Under the pieces are notes generated by a model, which was not told where the DNA came from, searched no databases, and was given only the letters and a program-made list of their open reading frames with translations. From Halomonas ventosae (lineage in GTDB: Bacteria > Pseudomonadota > Gammaproteobacteria > Pseudomonadales > Halomonadaceae): a stretch of 64,000 nt of DNA. A program made the position numbers and the translations under genes. Shown here piece after piece: positions 7,712 to 17,037 of the stretch. How positions within the stretch are numbered: the stretch's first letter is position 1; each line of letters begins with the position of its first letter. The stretch is taken from assembly GCF_004361885.1 (NCBI RefSeq), contig NZ_SNWH01000014.1, positions 1 through 64,000 on the forward strand, in the 5' to 3' direction.

Positions 7712-10306
7712 TCAGGCTGATGCCGTGGCAGCGACACGATCACGCCGCCGGCGTTGCATTATTACGATCAGTCCGAATACCAGGAAGGCCGGAATCCACA
7801 TCAACTCCTTGGTCCAGCGATCCACCGGAGCCAGCACTTCGATGATCTGCTGGTCGAAATCGAAGCCCAGTTCCGCGGCCTGGCTGCCGTAGGCCACCAT
7901 GTCGACCACGGCACGATCATCCTCGATGATCAGCTCCAGACCCAGGTTCTCCAGCCGCTCCTGGCCAGTCTGGCCCTCGGGTACCGGCAGTTGCATGTAG
8001 AAGGTCAGCGGGTCGCCGAAATCATCTTCACCACGAATCTGCAGGCGCAGGGTACTCTCCGGGTCGACGCTGCCCAGCGCCTCGACGAACTGCGCCGGCG
8101 GCACTGACTGGTAGGGGTCGTGGATCATGTCCATCCAGAAGCCGGGACGGAACAGGGTGAAGGCCACCAGCAGCAGCACGATGGACTCGTACCAGCGGTT
8201 GCGGGTGATCATGAAGCCTTGGGTGGCCGCGGCGAAGATAAGCATCGCTACCGTGGATACCACGAAGATCACGATCCCCTGCAGAAAGGTCACGTCGATC
8301 AGCAGCAGATCGGTGTTGAAGATGAACAGGAACGGCAATGCCGCGGTGCGCAGGCTGTAGTAGAAGGCCTGGAAGCCGGTGCGAATCGGGTCACCTCCCG
8401 AGACCGCTGCCGCGGCAAAAGAGGCGAGCCCCACCGGCGGCGTGACGTCAGCCATGATGCCGAAATAGAACACGAACAGATGCACCGCGATCAGCGGTAC
8501 CAGCAGCCCATTCTGCTCACCCAGCTGGACGATCACCGGGGCCAGCAGCGCAGAGACCACGATATAGTTGGCAGTGGTCGGCAGGCCCATGCCCAGTATC
8601 AGGCTGAGCACCGCGGTGAACAGCAGGATCAATAACAGGTTGCCCATAGAGAGGACTTCCACCACGTCGGCCAGCACCAGGCCGACGCCGGTCTGGGAAA
8701 CCGCGCCGACGATGATCCCGGCGGTGGCGGTGGCGATGCCGATGCCGATCATGTTGCGGGCACCGGTCACCAGTCCGTTCCACAGGTCCATGACCCCCTC
8801 GCGAAGGTCCACTGCCATGTCGCTGCGACCACGGAAGATCGAGGTGATGGGACGCTGGGTGAGGATGATGAAGACCATGAAAACCGTCGCCCAGAAGGCC
8901 GACAGCCCCGGCGAGAGGCGCTCCACCATCAGGCACCAGATCAGCACGATCACCGGCAGGATGAACTGCAGGCCGACCATCACCGTGGGCCGCGTCTGCG
9001 GCAGCGTGTAGATGGGGGTGTCCGGGTCATCGAGCTCGAGCTCGGGATAGTTCGATGCCACCTTGAGCAGCGCCACATAGATCACCGCCAGCCCCACGGC
9101 GATAACCCAAGGCGTCGCGTCGCCGAGTACCGGCTTGAGCCAGCCCAGGCCGTAGTAGACCACGAGTGCCGTGATCATCATCAACAGCAGGCCGCCGAGG
9201 AAGCCGATCACCTTGCGCACCAGAGGCTTGGGGGGGTTGCTGCTCTCCAGCCCCTGAAGGCCGGCCTTGAGGGCCTCGAGATGGACGATATAGACCAAGG
9301 CGATATAGGAGATCAGCGCCGGCAGGAATGCATGCTTGATCACCTCGACATAGGAGATGCCCACATACTCGACCATCAGAAAGGCCGCCGCCCCCATCAC
9401 CGGCGGCATGATCTGCCCGTTGACCGAGGACGACACCTCGACGGCCCCGGCCTTCTCGGCGGAGAAGCCGACGCGTTTCATCATCGGGATGGTGAAGGTG
9501 CCGGTGGTCACCACGTTGGCGATGGAGGAGCCCGAGATCAAACCGGTCATGCCCGAGGCCACCACGGCGGCCTTGGCCGGGCCGCCCTTGTAGTGGCCCA
9601 GCAGCGAGAAGGCGACCTTGATGAAGTAGTTGCCGGCGCCGGCCTTGTCGAGCAGGGCGCCGAACAGCACGAACAGGAAGACGAAGCTGGTCGAGACCCC
9701 CAGCGCGATGCCAAACACGCCCTGGGTCGTCAGCCACTGGTGGTTGACCAGGCCGAAGAGGCTGACCCCGCGATGGGACAGGATGCCCGGCATGTAGGGT
9801 CCGGCCAGCGAGTAGAAGATGAAGAGTGAGGCGATGATCGCCAGCGGTGGGCCGAGTGCCCGCCGGGTGGCCTCGAGCAGCAGCAGCAGGCCGGCCACAC
9901 CGACGATCACGTCCTGCAGGATCGGCGCACCGGGGCGCTGGGCCAACTGCTCGTAGAAGATGAACATGTAGGCGCCGCAGAAGGCCGCCGCCGCCGCCAG
10001 AACCCAGTCCTGAATGGGGATACGGTCTCGCGGCGAGCGCTTGAGCGCCGGGTAGGCCATGTAGGCGAGGAAGAGCGCGAAGGCCAGGTGGATGGAACGT
10101 GCCTGGGTGGCGTTGAAGACGCCGAAGCCCAGCATGAACGGCAGCGGGGAGGCGATCCACAGCTGGAAGAGCGACCAGGCTGCGGCAATGCTGACCAGCA
10201 GCTTGCCTGGCATCCCGGCCGGCTTGCGAGCGCCGGTATCGGTCGAGGCGACCATATCCTCCAGGTCGACCTCATGCCCGGCAGTCCTTTTGTTGTTCTC
10301 TGTCAT
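7712..10306 (-). CDS. TAXI-TRAP transporter fused 4TM/12TM permease with C-terminal DUF3394
   Basis: Membrane component of a tripartite ATP-independent periplasmic transporter in which the small (DctQ) and large (DctM) permeases are one 864-residue chain. DctM-like motifs include the segment GSSIANVVTTGTFTIPMMK and GMGLPTTANYIV, both typical of TRAP fused permeases. After residue about 690 comes a DUF3394-type tail of about 150 residues, with a soluble stretch and a last membrane helix. The start at 10306 (MTENNKRT) follows CAGGGTACGTTT. It lies between the TAXI binding protein and the usp gene, forming a three-gene operon. Ion-driven uptake of an unknown organic acid is inferred. Confidence 0.9.
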   Translation of the reverse strand: MTENNKRTAGHEVDLEDMVASTDTGARKPAGMPGKLLVSIAAAWSLFQLWIASPLPFMLGFGVFNATQARSIHLAFALFLAYMAYPALKRSPRDRIPIQDWVLAAAAAFCGAYMFIFYEQLAQRPGAPILQDVIVGVAGLLLLLEATRRALGPPLAIIASLFIFYSLAGPYMPGILSHRGVSLFGLVNHQWLTTQGVFGIALGVSTSFVFLFVLFGALLDKAGAGNYFIKVAFSLLGHYKGGPAKAAVVASGMTGLISGSSIANVVTTGTFTIPMMKRVGFSAEKAGAVEVSSSVNGQIMPPVMGAAAFLMVEYVGISYVEVIKHAFLPALISYIALVYIVHLEALKAGLQGLESSNPPKPLVRKVIGFLGGLLLMMITALVVYYGLGWLKPVLGDATPWVIAVGLAVIYVALLKVASNYPELELDDPDTPIYTLPQTRPTVMVGLQFILPVIVLIWCLMVERLSPGLSAFWATVFMVFIILTQRPITSIFRGRSDMAVDLREGVMDLWNGLVTGARNMIGIGIATATAGIIVGAVSQTGVGLVLADVVEVLSMGNLLLILLFTAVLSLILGMGLPTTANYIVVSALLAPVIVQLGEQNGLLVPLIAVHLFVFYFGIMADVTPPVGLASFAAAAVSGGDPIRTGFQAFYYSLRTAALPFLFIFNTDLLLIDVTFLQGIVIFVVSTVAMLIFAAATQGFMITRNRWYESIVLLLVAFTLFRPGFWMDMIHDPYQSVPPAQFVEALGSVDPESTLRLQIRGEDDFGDPLTFYMQLPVPEGQTGQERLENLGLELIIEDDRAVVDMVAYGSQAAELGFDFDQQIIEVLAPVDRWTKELMWIPAFLVFGLIVIMQRRRRDRVAATASA

Positions 10307-10377
10307 AAACGTACCCTGCTCTGTCACATTTGCCCTGGGAACCCCTGCTGGTGATGCCATTGGGCATCCCAAACAGA

Positions 10378-10431
10378 ATGCGCGGCCCCCTCGGGTGACC
10401 GCGCATACTTCACCGAGGTGTCGTCACCTCG
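10378..10431. terminator. Tandem hairpins between the TAXI binding protein and its permease
   Basis: Two stems lie in the 136-base gap: ATGCGCGG with CCGCGCAT (10378-10385 and 10399-10406), and CGAGGTG with CACCTCG around a TCGT loop (10414-10431). They may act as partial terminator or stabiliser so that the binding protein is made in excess of the permease. Confidence 0.35.
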
Positions 10432-10442
10432 CCGGGAACACC

Positions 10443-11420
10443 TTACTCGATCCAGCCCTGCTCACGATAGTAGCGTGCTGCCCCTTCGTGAAGCGGAGCA
10501 GAGAGCCCCTGGGACACCATTTCCTCCGGGTTTAGATTGGCAAACGCCGGATGCAGTTGCTTGAAGCGATCGAAGTTGTCGAAGATTGCCTTGACGGTCT
10601 GATAGACCACCTCTTCGCTGGTATCGGCATCGGTAACGAAGGTGGCCGCCACGCCGAAGGTCTCGACGTCATCCGGGTTGCCCTTGTAGATACCGCCGGG
10701 AATGACCGACGTGGAGTAATAGGGATACTCCTCGACGATGGCCTGAATGTCCTCGTCATTGAGCGGGATCAGCTTGGCATCCACGGTGGTGGTCGCTTCC
10801 TGGATGGCCCCATTGGGGTGACCCACCACGTAGGCCATGGCGTCGATATTGTTGTCGGCCAGGGCAGAAGCCATTTCGGCGGCATCCAGCTGAGAGGCCA
10901 GCGAGAAGGTATCCACGGTCCAGCCCTTGGCGTCCATCACCACTTCCATGGTGTTGCGTTGACCGGACCCAGGGTTGCCGATATTGACGCGTTTGCCCGC
11001 CAGGTCATCGAGAGTCTCGATGCCCGAGTCAGCGCGCGCCAGGATGGTCAGCGGCTCGCCATGGACACGGAAGACCGCCCGCAACTCCTTGTAGGGGTCG
11101 CCCTCGAAGTTACCGGTACCGTGGTAGGCCTGGTACTGGACGTCGGACTGCACCACCCCCATGTCCAGCTCGCCGGACTTGAGGCCATTGATGTTGGCCA
11201 CCGAGCCGCCTGTGGAGGGGGCGTTACACTTGATGTTGGCGTCTTCGAGACGGTTGACCAGCCGGCAGACGGACTGACCGACTACATAATAGACGCCGGT
11301 TTGGCCACCGGTTCCAATGGTGATGAATTTCTGATCCTGGGCGACGGCGGGCGAAGCGATCATCGCGGTGCTGAGAAGCGCGCCAGTGAAGGCGGTGGCA
11401 GTGAAAGCATGGCGTTTCAT
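10443..11420 (-). CDS. TAXI-family TRAP transporter solute-binding protein
   Basis: Periplasmic solute receptor of 325 residues. A Sec signal peptide ends in SPAVA-QD near residue 28, and the mature protein begins with the TAXI motif ITIGTGGQTGVYYVVGQS. It also carries the diagnostic VQSDVQYQAYHGTGNFEG and GNPGSGQRNTMEVV segments. TAXI receptors of known specificity bind organic acids such as glutamate or 2-oxoglutarate; the substrate here is unknown. It is the first gene of the operon with the fused permease and usp. The start at 11420 is preceded by AAAGAGGTGTGTTC. Confidence 0.92.
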   Translation of the reverse strand: MKRHAFTATAFTGALLSTAMIASPAVAQDQKFITIGTGGQTGVYYVVGQSVCRLVNRLEDANIKCNAPSTGGSVANINGLKSGELDMGVVQSDVQYQAYHGTGNFEGDPYKELRAVFRVHGEPLTILARADSGIETLDDLAGKRVNIGNPGSGQRNTMEVVMDAKGWTVDTFSLASQLDAAEMASALADNNIDAMAYVVGHPNGAIQEATTTVDAKLIPLNDEDIQAIVEEYPYYSTSVIPGGIYKGNPDDVETFGVAATFVTDADTSEEVVYQTVKAIFDNFDRFKQLHPAFANLNPEEMVSQGLSAPLHEGAARYYREQGWIE

Positions 11421-11854
11421 GAACACACCTCTTTGACTTTTTGGCAAACGAGCGGCGGGAGTCCGACTGATGTTTGCTGGTAGACTCCCCATTACCACTC
11501 TCTACTACTTTAGCGAAAAAGGCCACCCTCAGGGGGACCCGACGGCCATGGCCATTTCACTCATTCATCAACAGTCTAGCGAGCTTGAGCGTTTACGCGA
11601 CGTTTATCTTGTGATGCAGCGCAGCACGAGCGAGCAGGCGGACGCGGTGACGCCGGACGGCACCTACGGCATAGCGAGTAGACTGAGAGACCTATGGCCG
11701 CATGGCTGCGCGCGGTGGACACTCCCGCTGGCCTCGTGCGTATCATGAGGGCTTGCTCGCCGCTCAGGAGTAAGGAACGCCTCCCTTTGATGATCTTGCA
11801 GTCCTGCCGTTCTGGGCGCCAGACTTGACCCGACAACCAGCAGGAGGAAGCGAG
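11421..11854. other. 434-bp divergent intergenic region
   Basis: It separates the TAXI operon (leftward) from the macrodomain gene (rightward) and must hold both promoters. No convincing small gene or strong palindrome is seen. Confidence 0.4.
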
Positions 11855-12388
11855 ATGGCTACCATCGAATGCATCCAGGGCGATATCGCCCGCCAGGCCG
11901 ACATCGACGCCGTGGTCAATGCCGCCAACGCGCAGTTGCGCAGCGGCGGCGGCGTGGCCGGCGCCCTGCATCGCGCCGCGGGCCCCGGGCTCGCCGAGGA
12001 GTGCCGCCCGCTGGCGCCGATCCGCCCCGGCCAGGCGGTGATCACCGGCGCCCACGGGCTGCCCAACCGCCACGTCATCCACTGCCTGGGGCCGGTCTAC
12101 GGCGTCGACGAGCCCGCCGACGAGCTGCTGGCCGCCTGCTATCGCAACGCCCTGGAGCTGGCCGAGCGCGAGGGCATCCGCTCCATCGCCTTTCCGGCCC
12201 TCTCCGCCGGAGCCTTCGGCTACCCACCGGCCGAGGCCGCTCGCGTGGCGCTGGCCACGGTACTGCAGACGTTGCCCGAGTGCCCGGGCATCGAGCGGGT
12301 GCGCTTTGTGCTCTTCGATGCCGACAGCACCGCGCTCCACCAGCGCATCCTGGCCACCCTCGAGAAGGGCCTGGAACCAGGCGCCTAG
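11855..12388 (+). CDS. Macrodomain protein, probable O-acetyl-ADP-ribose deacetylase
   Basis: A 177-residue single macrodomain. The ADP-ribose-binding signature is clear: GDIARQADIDAVVNAANAQL near the N-terminus, the catalytic-loop GGGVAGALHRAAG, and the phosphate loop FPALSAGAFGYP near residue 115. This is the YmdB/MacroD-type pattern, which hydrolyses O-acetyl-ADP-ribose or removes ADP-ribose from acidic residues. The start at 11855 has a strong AGGAGGAAG site. It is convergent with the DctM gene, with only 11 bases between the stops. Likely monocistronic. Confidence 0.9.
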   Translation: MATIECIQGDIARQADIDAVVNAANAQLRSGGGVAGALHRAAGPGLAEECRPLAPIRPGQAVITGAHGLPNRHVIHCLGPVYGVDEPADELLAACYRNALELAEREGIRSIAFPALSAGAFGYPPAEAARVALATVLQTLPECPGIERVRFVLFDADSTALHQRILATLEKGLEPGA

Positions 12389-12399
12389 CCGCCCATCTG

Positions 12400-13722
12400 C
12401 TAGCCCAGGTTGTAGCCCAGCATCCTCGGCAGCCAGAGGGCGATCTCGGGAAACACGGCGACCAGCGCCAGGGCGCCTGCCATGGCCGCTACGAACAGCA
12501 GCGCCCAACCCAGGGTCTGCTCCAGGCGCACCTTGGCGACCTCTGTGGTCACCATCAGGTTGACCGCCACCGGCGGCGTGAACTGGCCGATGGCGATGTT
12601 CATCGCCAGCAGGATGCCGAACCACACCGGGTTCCAGCCGAAGTGCTGCATCACCGGGATCAGGATCGGCATCATGATCAGGTAGATGGAGATGGCATCC
12701 AGCAGCATGCCGGCCACCAGCACCGCCAGCATGATCAGCACCAGCATCAGCGGGCCGCTGTCGGAGAGCCCGACGATCCCCTCCGCCAGGTGGCGGAAGG
12801 TACCAAGCATGGTGCCGGCCCAGGCGAAGATGCCGGCCATGGCGATGATCAACATCACCACGCCCGAGATCACCGCCGCCTCGCCGAGCAGCCCCCATAG
12901 CTCCCGCCAGCCCATCTCGCGGGTCAGGAAGAGGCCCACCAGAGCACCATAGGCGACCGCCACCACCGCGGCTTCGGTGGGGGTGAACAGCCCGCTGCGC
13001 AGCCCGCCGAGGATCAGCACCGGGGCGAACAGCGCCGGCAGCGCCTGCCGGAAGCTCTCGCCCACCCGGGGGTGCTCCGCCCCCTCCACGGGCGTTGCCC
13101 CTTCCCGGCCACTCCCTTCCCAACCATGGCGATGCGAGACCAGCAGAGCCGGCCCCAGCAGCGCCAGCCCGGCGAGGATGCCAGGGAAGAGCCCGGCGGC
13201 GAACAGCGCCCGCAGGTCAACCCCCGGCACCACGATCGAATAGAGGATCAACGCCACCGAAGGCGGGATCAGGATTGCCGTGGAGGCCGAGGCGGCGATC
13301 AGCGTCGCCGAGAAGGGCCGAGGGTAACCTGCCCGGGTCATGCTCGGCAGCATCACCATGGCCACCGCGGCGGCATCAGCAGGGCCCGATCCGCTCATCC
13401 CGCCCATGATCATGCAGACCAGCACCGCCACCACGGCCAATCCGCCATGGCGCGGCCCGATCAGCGCCTGGGCGAAGCGCACCAGCCGCGCCGCCACCCC
13501 GGCCCGCTCGAAGATCAGCCCGGTGAGGATGAACAGCGGGATGGCGATCAGCGGATACTTGGCGATGCTGTTGTAGGTGTTGGTGCCGAGTGTGGCCAGC
13601 ATGGCCGGCGACAGCCCGGAAAGGATCCCCACGGCGCCGGCCAGCCCCAGCGAGAAGGCCACCGGCACCCCGGCGACCAGCAGCCCGGCGAAGGCCAGCA
13701 GCATCCACAGGTCAGGATTCAT
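12400..13722 (-). CDS. dctM: TRAP transporter large permease (DctM family)
   Basis: A 440-residue, roughly 12-helix permease that forms the ion-coupled translocation channel of a TRAP transporter. DctM features include GMSGSGPADAAAVAMVMLPSM near residue 95 and the C-terminal MLLDAISIYLIMMPILIPV. The start at 13722 (MNPDLWML) is preceded by GGGAGGCTCGAG and lies 11 bases inside the dctQ gene, so the two permeases are probably translationally coupled. Last gene of the dctP-dctQ-dctM set. Confidence 0.93.
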   Translation of the reverse strand: MNPDLWMLLAFAGLLVAGVPVAFSLGLAGAVGILSGLSPAMLATLGTNTYNSIAKYPLIAIPLFILTGLIFERAGVAARLVRFAQALIGPRHGGLAVVAVLVCMIMGGMSGSGPADAAAVAMVMLPSMTRAGYPRPFSATLIAASASTAILIPPSVALILYSIVVPGVDLRALFAAGLFPGILAGLALLGPALLVSHRHGWEGSGREGATPVEGAEHPRVGESFRQALPALFAPVLILGGLRSGLFTPTEAAVVAVAYGALVGLFLTREMGWRELWGLLGEAAVISGVVMLIIAMAGIFAWAGTMLGTFRHLAEGIVGLSDSGPLMLVLIMLAVLVAGMLLDAISIYLIMMPILIPVMQHFGWNPVWFGILLAMNIAIGQFTPPVAVNLMVTTEVAKVRLEQTLGWALLFVAAMAGALALVAVFPEIALWLPRMLGYNLG

Positions 13723-14194
13723 CCTCGAGCCTCCCACGCAGGCGGTCGCGGGTCTGCTGCAGCTGGCGAAGCAGCATCAGCCCCGAGAGCAGCGGCAGCC
13801 AGGCCAGGTACCACCACTGGGGCAGCCCCAGTCCCGGGGAGAGCGACCCCCACTGGGCCTCTTGCCATGTCAGCTTGCCCCCGTACCAAGTGATCAGCCC
13901 CAGCACGATGAGCCCACAGCCTCCCTGGAAGAGGATCAGCGCCTGGCGCGGTGTCCCGGGCAGGGCGCGCTCCAGCAGGCCGATGCGGATATGGCCATTG
14001 CGGCGCAGCGCCACCGCGGCGCCAGCAAAGGTCAGCACCACCAGCAGGAACACCGAGAACTCCTCGGTGAAGGCGAAGGAGCCGCCAGTGAAGTAGCGCA
14101 CCAGCACGTTGGCCAGGCTGATGAGGGCGATGATCAGGATCGCCAGGGTCGCCAGCAGGCGCTCGAGTCGGGCATCGGGAGGAGTCATGGGCAT
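13712..14194 (-). CDS. dctQ: TRAP transporter small permease (DctQ family)
   Basis: Four-helix small membrane subunit of about 160 residues. It shows the DctQ pattern LERLLATLAILIIALISLANVLVRYFTGGSF and EEFSVFLLVVLTFAGAAVALRRNGHIRI, the latter being the conserved second-helix region. The start is uncertain: ATG codons at 14194 and 14188 both fit and neither has a strong ribosome site; the frame stays open to 14248 but would run through the hairpin. It is separated from dctP by a terminator-like hairpin and overlaps dctM by 11 bases. Confidence 0.85.
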   Translation of the reverse strand: MPMTPPDARLERLLATLAILIIALISLANVLVRYFTGGSFAFTEEFSVFLLVVLTFAGAAVALRRNGHIRIGLLERALPGTPRQALILFQGGCGLIVLGLITWYGGKLTWQEAQWGSLSPGLGLPQWWYLAWLPLLSGLMLLRQLQQTRDRLRGRLEDES

Positions 14195-14217
14195 CGCGGT
14201 GCATGGGGTGGAAAAAC

Positions 14218-14246
14218 GCCATCGGCCCCTACGTGGGGCCGATGGC
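14218..14246. terminator. Terminator-like hairpin between dctP and dctQ
   Basis: GCCATCGGCCCC pairs perfectly with GGGGCCGATGGC across a 5-base loop. On the minus strand it is followed by GTTTTTC. It is a plausible partial terminator that reduces permease expression relative to the binding protein. Confidence 0.65.
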
Positions 14247-14263
14247 ACGCTCGCTCGGCGAAC

Positions 14264-15283
14264 TCACTCGCCCTGCATGTCGGCGCGGGCTGCCTCGACA
14301 AGCTCGCTGCCGATTTTGGGCACCCACTCGTCGTGAACGCTCTGGGTGGCTTCGACGAAGGCCTGGTACTGCGCCTCGTCGAGCTCGGTGACCGTGACGC
14401 CGCGCGCCTTGATCGCCGCCAGACGCTCGGGCTCCTGCTCGCGGGTCATGGCGATCTCCCAGGCACCGGCCTCCTCGGCAGCCTCGCGCAATAGGGTGCG
14501 CTCCTCCTCGGAGAGGGAATCCCACACCCGCTGGTTCACCGCGAAGACCAAGGGGTCGTTCATGTAGTTCCACAGGGTCAGGTATGCCTGGCCCACCTGG
14601 TCGATGCGCGCCACGTCGAACACCGAGAGCGGGTTCTCCTGGCCGTCCACTGCGCCGGTGGTCAGCGCCGGCTTGGCGTCGGCCCAGCTCATCTGGGTGG
14701 GATTGGCGCCCAGTGCCGTGAAAGTGTCTTGGAACAGCGGCGAACCTACCACGCGAATCTTCAGGCCGTCGAGGTCGCCCGGCTCGTCGATGGGTCCGCG
14801 GGAGTTGGAGAGCTGGCGAAAGCCGTTCTCGCCCCAAGCCAGCGGCACCACGCCGCGGGACTCGATAGCGGAAAAGACTCTCTTGCCGGCTGCGCCGCCG
14901 GTGACCGCATCCACGGCGTCCAGGTCGGCCATGAAGAAGGGCAGCGAGAATAGGTTGAGCTCCGGCACCTGGGGCGACCAGTTGATGGTCGAGCCCACGG
15001 CGGCGTCGATCAGCCCCGAGCGCATGGCGGAGAACTCCCGGGTCTGGTCGCCGTTGACGAGCTGGGAATTGGGGTAGACCCGCAGGGTCAGCTCGTCGTC
15101 GGAGCGCTCGGCCACCAGCTCGGCCCACTTCTCGGCGGCCTGGCCCCAGGGAAAGGCATCGGAGAGCACGGTGGAGACGGAGAGCTCGCGGGCCTGGGCG
15201 GAAGAAGAGATGGCCAGCGAGAGGGAAAAGGCGGCAATACCGGCCAGGGCGGCCAGCCGGGTCAAGTGACGAGACGGGTTCAT
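14264..15283 (-). CDS. dctP: TRAP transporter solute-binding protein (DctP family)
   Basis: Periplasmic receptor of 339 residues, with a signal peptide ending SSSAQA near residue 31. The DctP fold is marked by LRVYPNSQLVNGDQTREFSAMRSGLIDAAV, and by GLKIRVVGSPLFQDTFTALGANPT with the arginine that usually binds a substrate carboxylate. TTGAVDGQENPL is a further family landmark. The start at 15283 follows CAAGGACATGCC. The substrate is not determined; organic acids are usual for the family. The promoter must lie in the gap 15284-15493. Confidence 0.92.
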   Translation of the reverse strand: MNPSRHLTRLAALAGIAAFSLSLAISSSAQARELSVSTVLSDAFPWGQAAEKWAELVAERSDDELTLRVYPNSQLVNGDQTREFSAMRSGLIDAAVGSTINWSPQVPELNLFSLPFFMADLDAVDAVTGGAAGKRVFSAIESRGVVPLAWGENGFRQLSNSRGPIDEPGDLDGLKIRVVGSPLFQDTFTALGANPTQMSWADAKPALTTGAVDGQENPLSVFDVARIDQVGQAYLTLWNYMNDPLVFAVNQRVWDSLSEEERTLLREAAEEAGAWEIAMTREQEPERLAAIKARGVTVTELDEAQYQAFVEATQSVHDEWVPKIGSELVEAARADMQGE

Positions 15284-15493
15284 GGCATGTCCTTGCTGTA
15301 TCGGGCTCGGGCAGGTCCGTGTATCAACCTGCCCGGCGTTATTGTTGACCGGCATCATCGACATCGACGCCGCGAAACCCAAGATGCCCTGTCATCCCCT
15401 ATGCATGCAAGACACGCCACCGTCCGGCCCTGTCCCCCGCTTCAACGCTCTTGCTGTGGTATGCCGTTTCGCGTCATCACGCGGGCTGACTTA

Positions 15494-15910
15494 TTACTGG
15501 GCCGGCGCCCTGGCGCAGAGCCCGCCATCACCCGGCCAGCTGACGCAGTCACCCGGCGCCACGCCCATCGCTTCGAAGGCGCCGGCATTGACCTCCAAGG
15601 CTGCCCGATAGGGCGCGCCAGGGCGGGTCACCGGGCACTCCCCCGGCCGATCCGTCGTGCAGGGCACCATGCGGTAGATCTCGGCGATGCGGCCCGCCTC
15701 GTCGATGAAGGCGATATCCAGCGGAATGCGCGTGCGATACATCCAGAAGCCGTTGTGCGAGGGCTGGGCGCGGTCGTAGAGAAACAGCATGCCGGCCTGC
15801 TCCGCCAGCTGGTCGCGCGCCATCAGGCCGCGGCTGCGCTGGGGGATGGTGCGCGCCACTTCCACCTGGAGCCGCTGCGGGCCCTGCTCGCCATGGATCA
15901 CCAGCGGCAC
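15494..15910 (-). CDS. DUF192-family protein
   Basis: A protein of about 138 residues covering essentially one DUF192 domain. Clear landmarks are RTIPQRSRGLMARDQL, GMLFLYD and FWMYRTRIPLDIAFID, followed by EIYRMVPC. The function of DUF192 is unknown; many members are exported, but no signal peptide is visible here. The start is uncertain: GTG at 15910 or at 15901 (the latter overlapping the modC stop as GTGA). The frame is open far upstream, but that part lies antisense-free inside modC and has no domain character. Its overlap with modC implies co-transcription. Confidence 0.72.
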   Translation of the reverse strand: MPLVIHGEQGPQRLQVEVARTIPQRSRGLMARDQLAEQAGMLFLYDRAQPSHNGFWMYRTRIPLDIAFIDEAGRIAEIYRMVPCTTDRPGECPVTRPGAPYRAALEVNAGAFEAMGVAPGDCVSWPGDGGLCARAPAQ

Positions 15911-17037
15911 GGTCTCGAGGGTCTGTCGGGCATCAGATGGATACCGGCAGCCAGCAGCGAGACGCCCACCGTCTCGCCGCGGGCCAGGCCGTTGCGGCGC
16001 GCCGCATGAGTGGGAAGTTCGAAGCGCAGGGTATCCTCGCAGTGATCGAAGGCCAGCGCCACGGAGGTGATCCCGCCCAGCACCGCCATCTCCACCACTT
16101 GGCCCTGGATGGGGTTCTCGCGCTCTCCTTGCGAAGGGCGGTCGCGACGATGAAGAACCACCTCCGAGGGCGGCAGGTACCAGCTGACCCGCTGCCCAGG
16201 GGCCAGGGCTGCCAGGCCGTCCGCCACCTCCAGGCACCAGGGACCCCACTGCAGGCGGCGCCCTCCGCCGCCCTCCACCACGGTCCCGGTAAACACATTG
16301 TGGCGGTCGAGCAGCCGCGCCACCTCGGGGCTGGACGGCCGGCGGAAGAGCTGCTCGGCCGGCGCCTGCTGCAGGCTGCGGCCGGCGTGCAGCACGCAGA
16401 TCCGGTCGGCCAGGGCGGCGGCCTCGTCGAGATCGTGAGTGACCAGCACGATGGGAATCTGGATCTCTTCGCGTAGCAGAGCGAGTTCGCGCTGCAGGCG
16501 ACGCCGGGTGACCTGGTCCACCGCCGAGAAAGGCTCGTCGAGCAGCAGCACCCGCGGTTCTCGGGCCAGGGCTCTGGCCAGGGCGACCCGCTGACGCTGG
16601 CCGCCGGAGAGCTCGGAGGGTAGCCGGCCAGTCAGGCCGTCGAGGCGCACCCGGGTAAGCCAGCGTTCGGCGGCTGGGCCACGCTCGGCGGCGGGCAGAT
16701 GGTCCAGGGCTACCATGACGTTGGCGCGGGCATCCAGGTGCGGGAAGAGAGCATAGTCCTGGAACACCAGTCCCACGCGACGCTGCTGGGGCCGCAGCGA
16801 GCGCCCCGCCTCGGCATCGAACCAAGTCTCCCCGGCACAGCGGATCACTCCCTGCGCTGGCCGGTAGAGCCCGGCGATGGTCCGCAACAGGGTGGTCTTG
16901 CCGCTCCCCGAGGGCCCTACCAGCGCCAGCAGCTCACCGGCCTCGCAGTAAAACTCCGCCGCCAGCGGGATCGGCCCCGCCTGCTGCAGGCTGACCGTCA
17001 GGCGGACTTGGCGCTGAGAAGATGCCGACTCAACCAC
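15898..17037 (-). CDS. modC: Molybdate ABC transporter ATP-binding protein
   Basis: ATPase of the ModABC molybdate importer, 379 residues. The Walker A motif GPSGSGKTT is near residue 42, the signature LSGGQRQR near 132, and Walker B VLLLDEP follows. After residue about 290 comes the TOBE (Mop-like) domain, which in this family senses oxyanion. The start is GTG at 17037, overlapping the end of modB by 8 bases. The downstream DUF192 gene overlaps its 3' end. Confidence 0.92.
   Translation of the reverse strand: MVESASSQRQVRLTVSLQQAGPIPLAAEFYCEAGELLALVGPSGSGKTTLLRTIAGLYRPAQGVIRCAGETWFDAEAGRSLRPQQRRVGLVFQDYALFPHLDARANVMVALDHLPAAERGPAAERWLTRVRLDGLTGRLPSELSGGQRQRVALARALAREPRVLLLDEPFSAVDQVTRRRLQRELALLREEIQIPIVLVTHDLDEAAALADRICVLHAGRSLQQAPAEQLFRRPSSPEVARLLDRHNVFTGTVVEGGGGRRLQWGPWCLEVADGLAALAPGQRVSWYLPPSEVVLHRRDRPSQGERENPIQGQVVEMAVLGGITSVALAFDHCEDTLRFELPTHAARRNGLARGETVGVSLLAAGIHLMPDRPSRPCRW

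Noticed and set aside
11576-13123. 515-codon minus-strand frame over the macrodomain and dctM genes
   Set aside because: It crosses two well-supported genes in another frame and has repetitive Arg/Gly-rich translation.
15911-16825. Upstream 300-codon extension of the DUF192 frame
   Set aside because: It lies entirely inside modC in another frame and shows no domain; the DUF192 fold starts near 15910.
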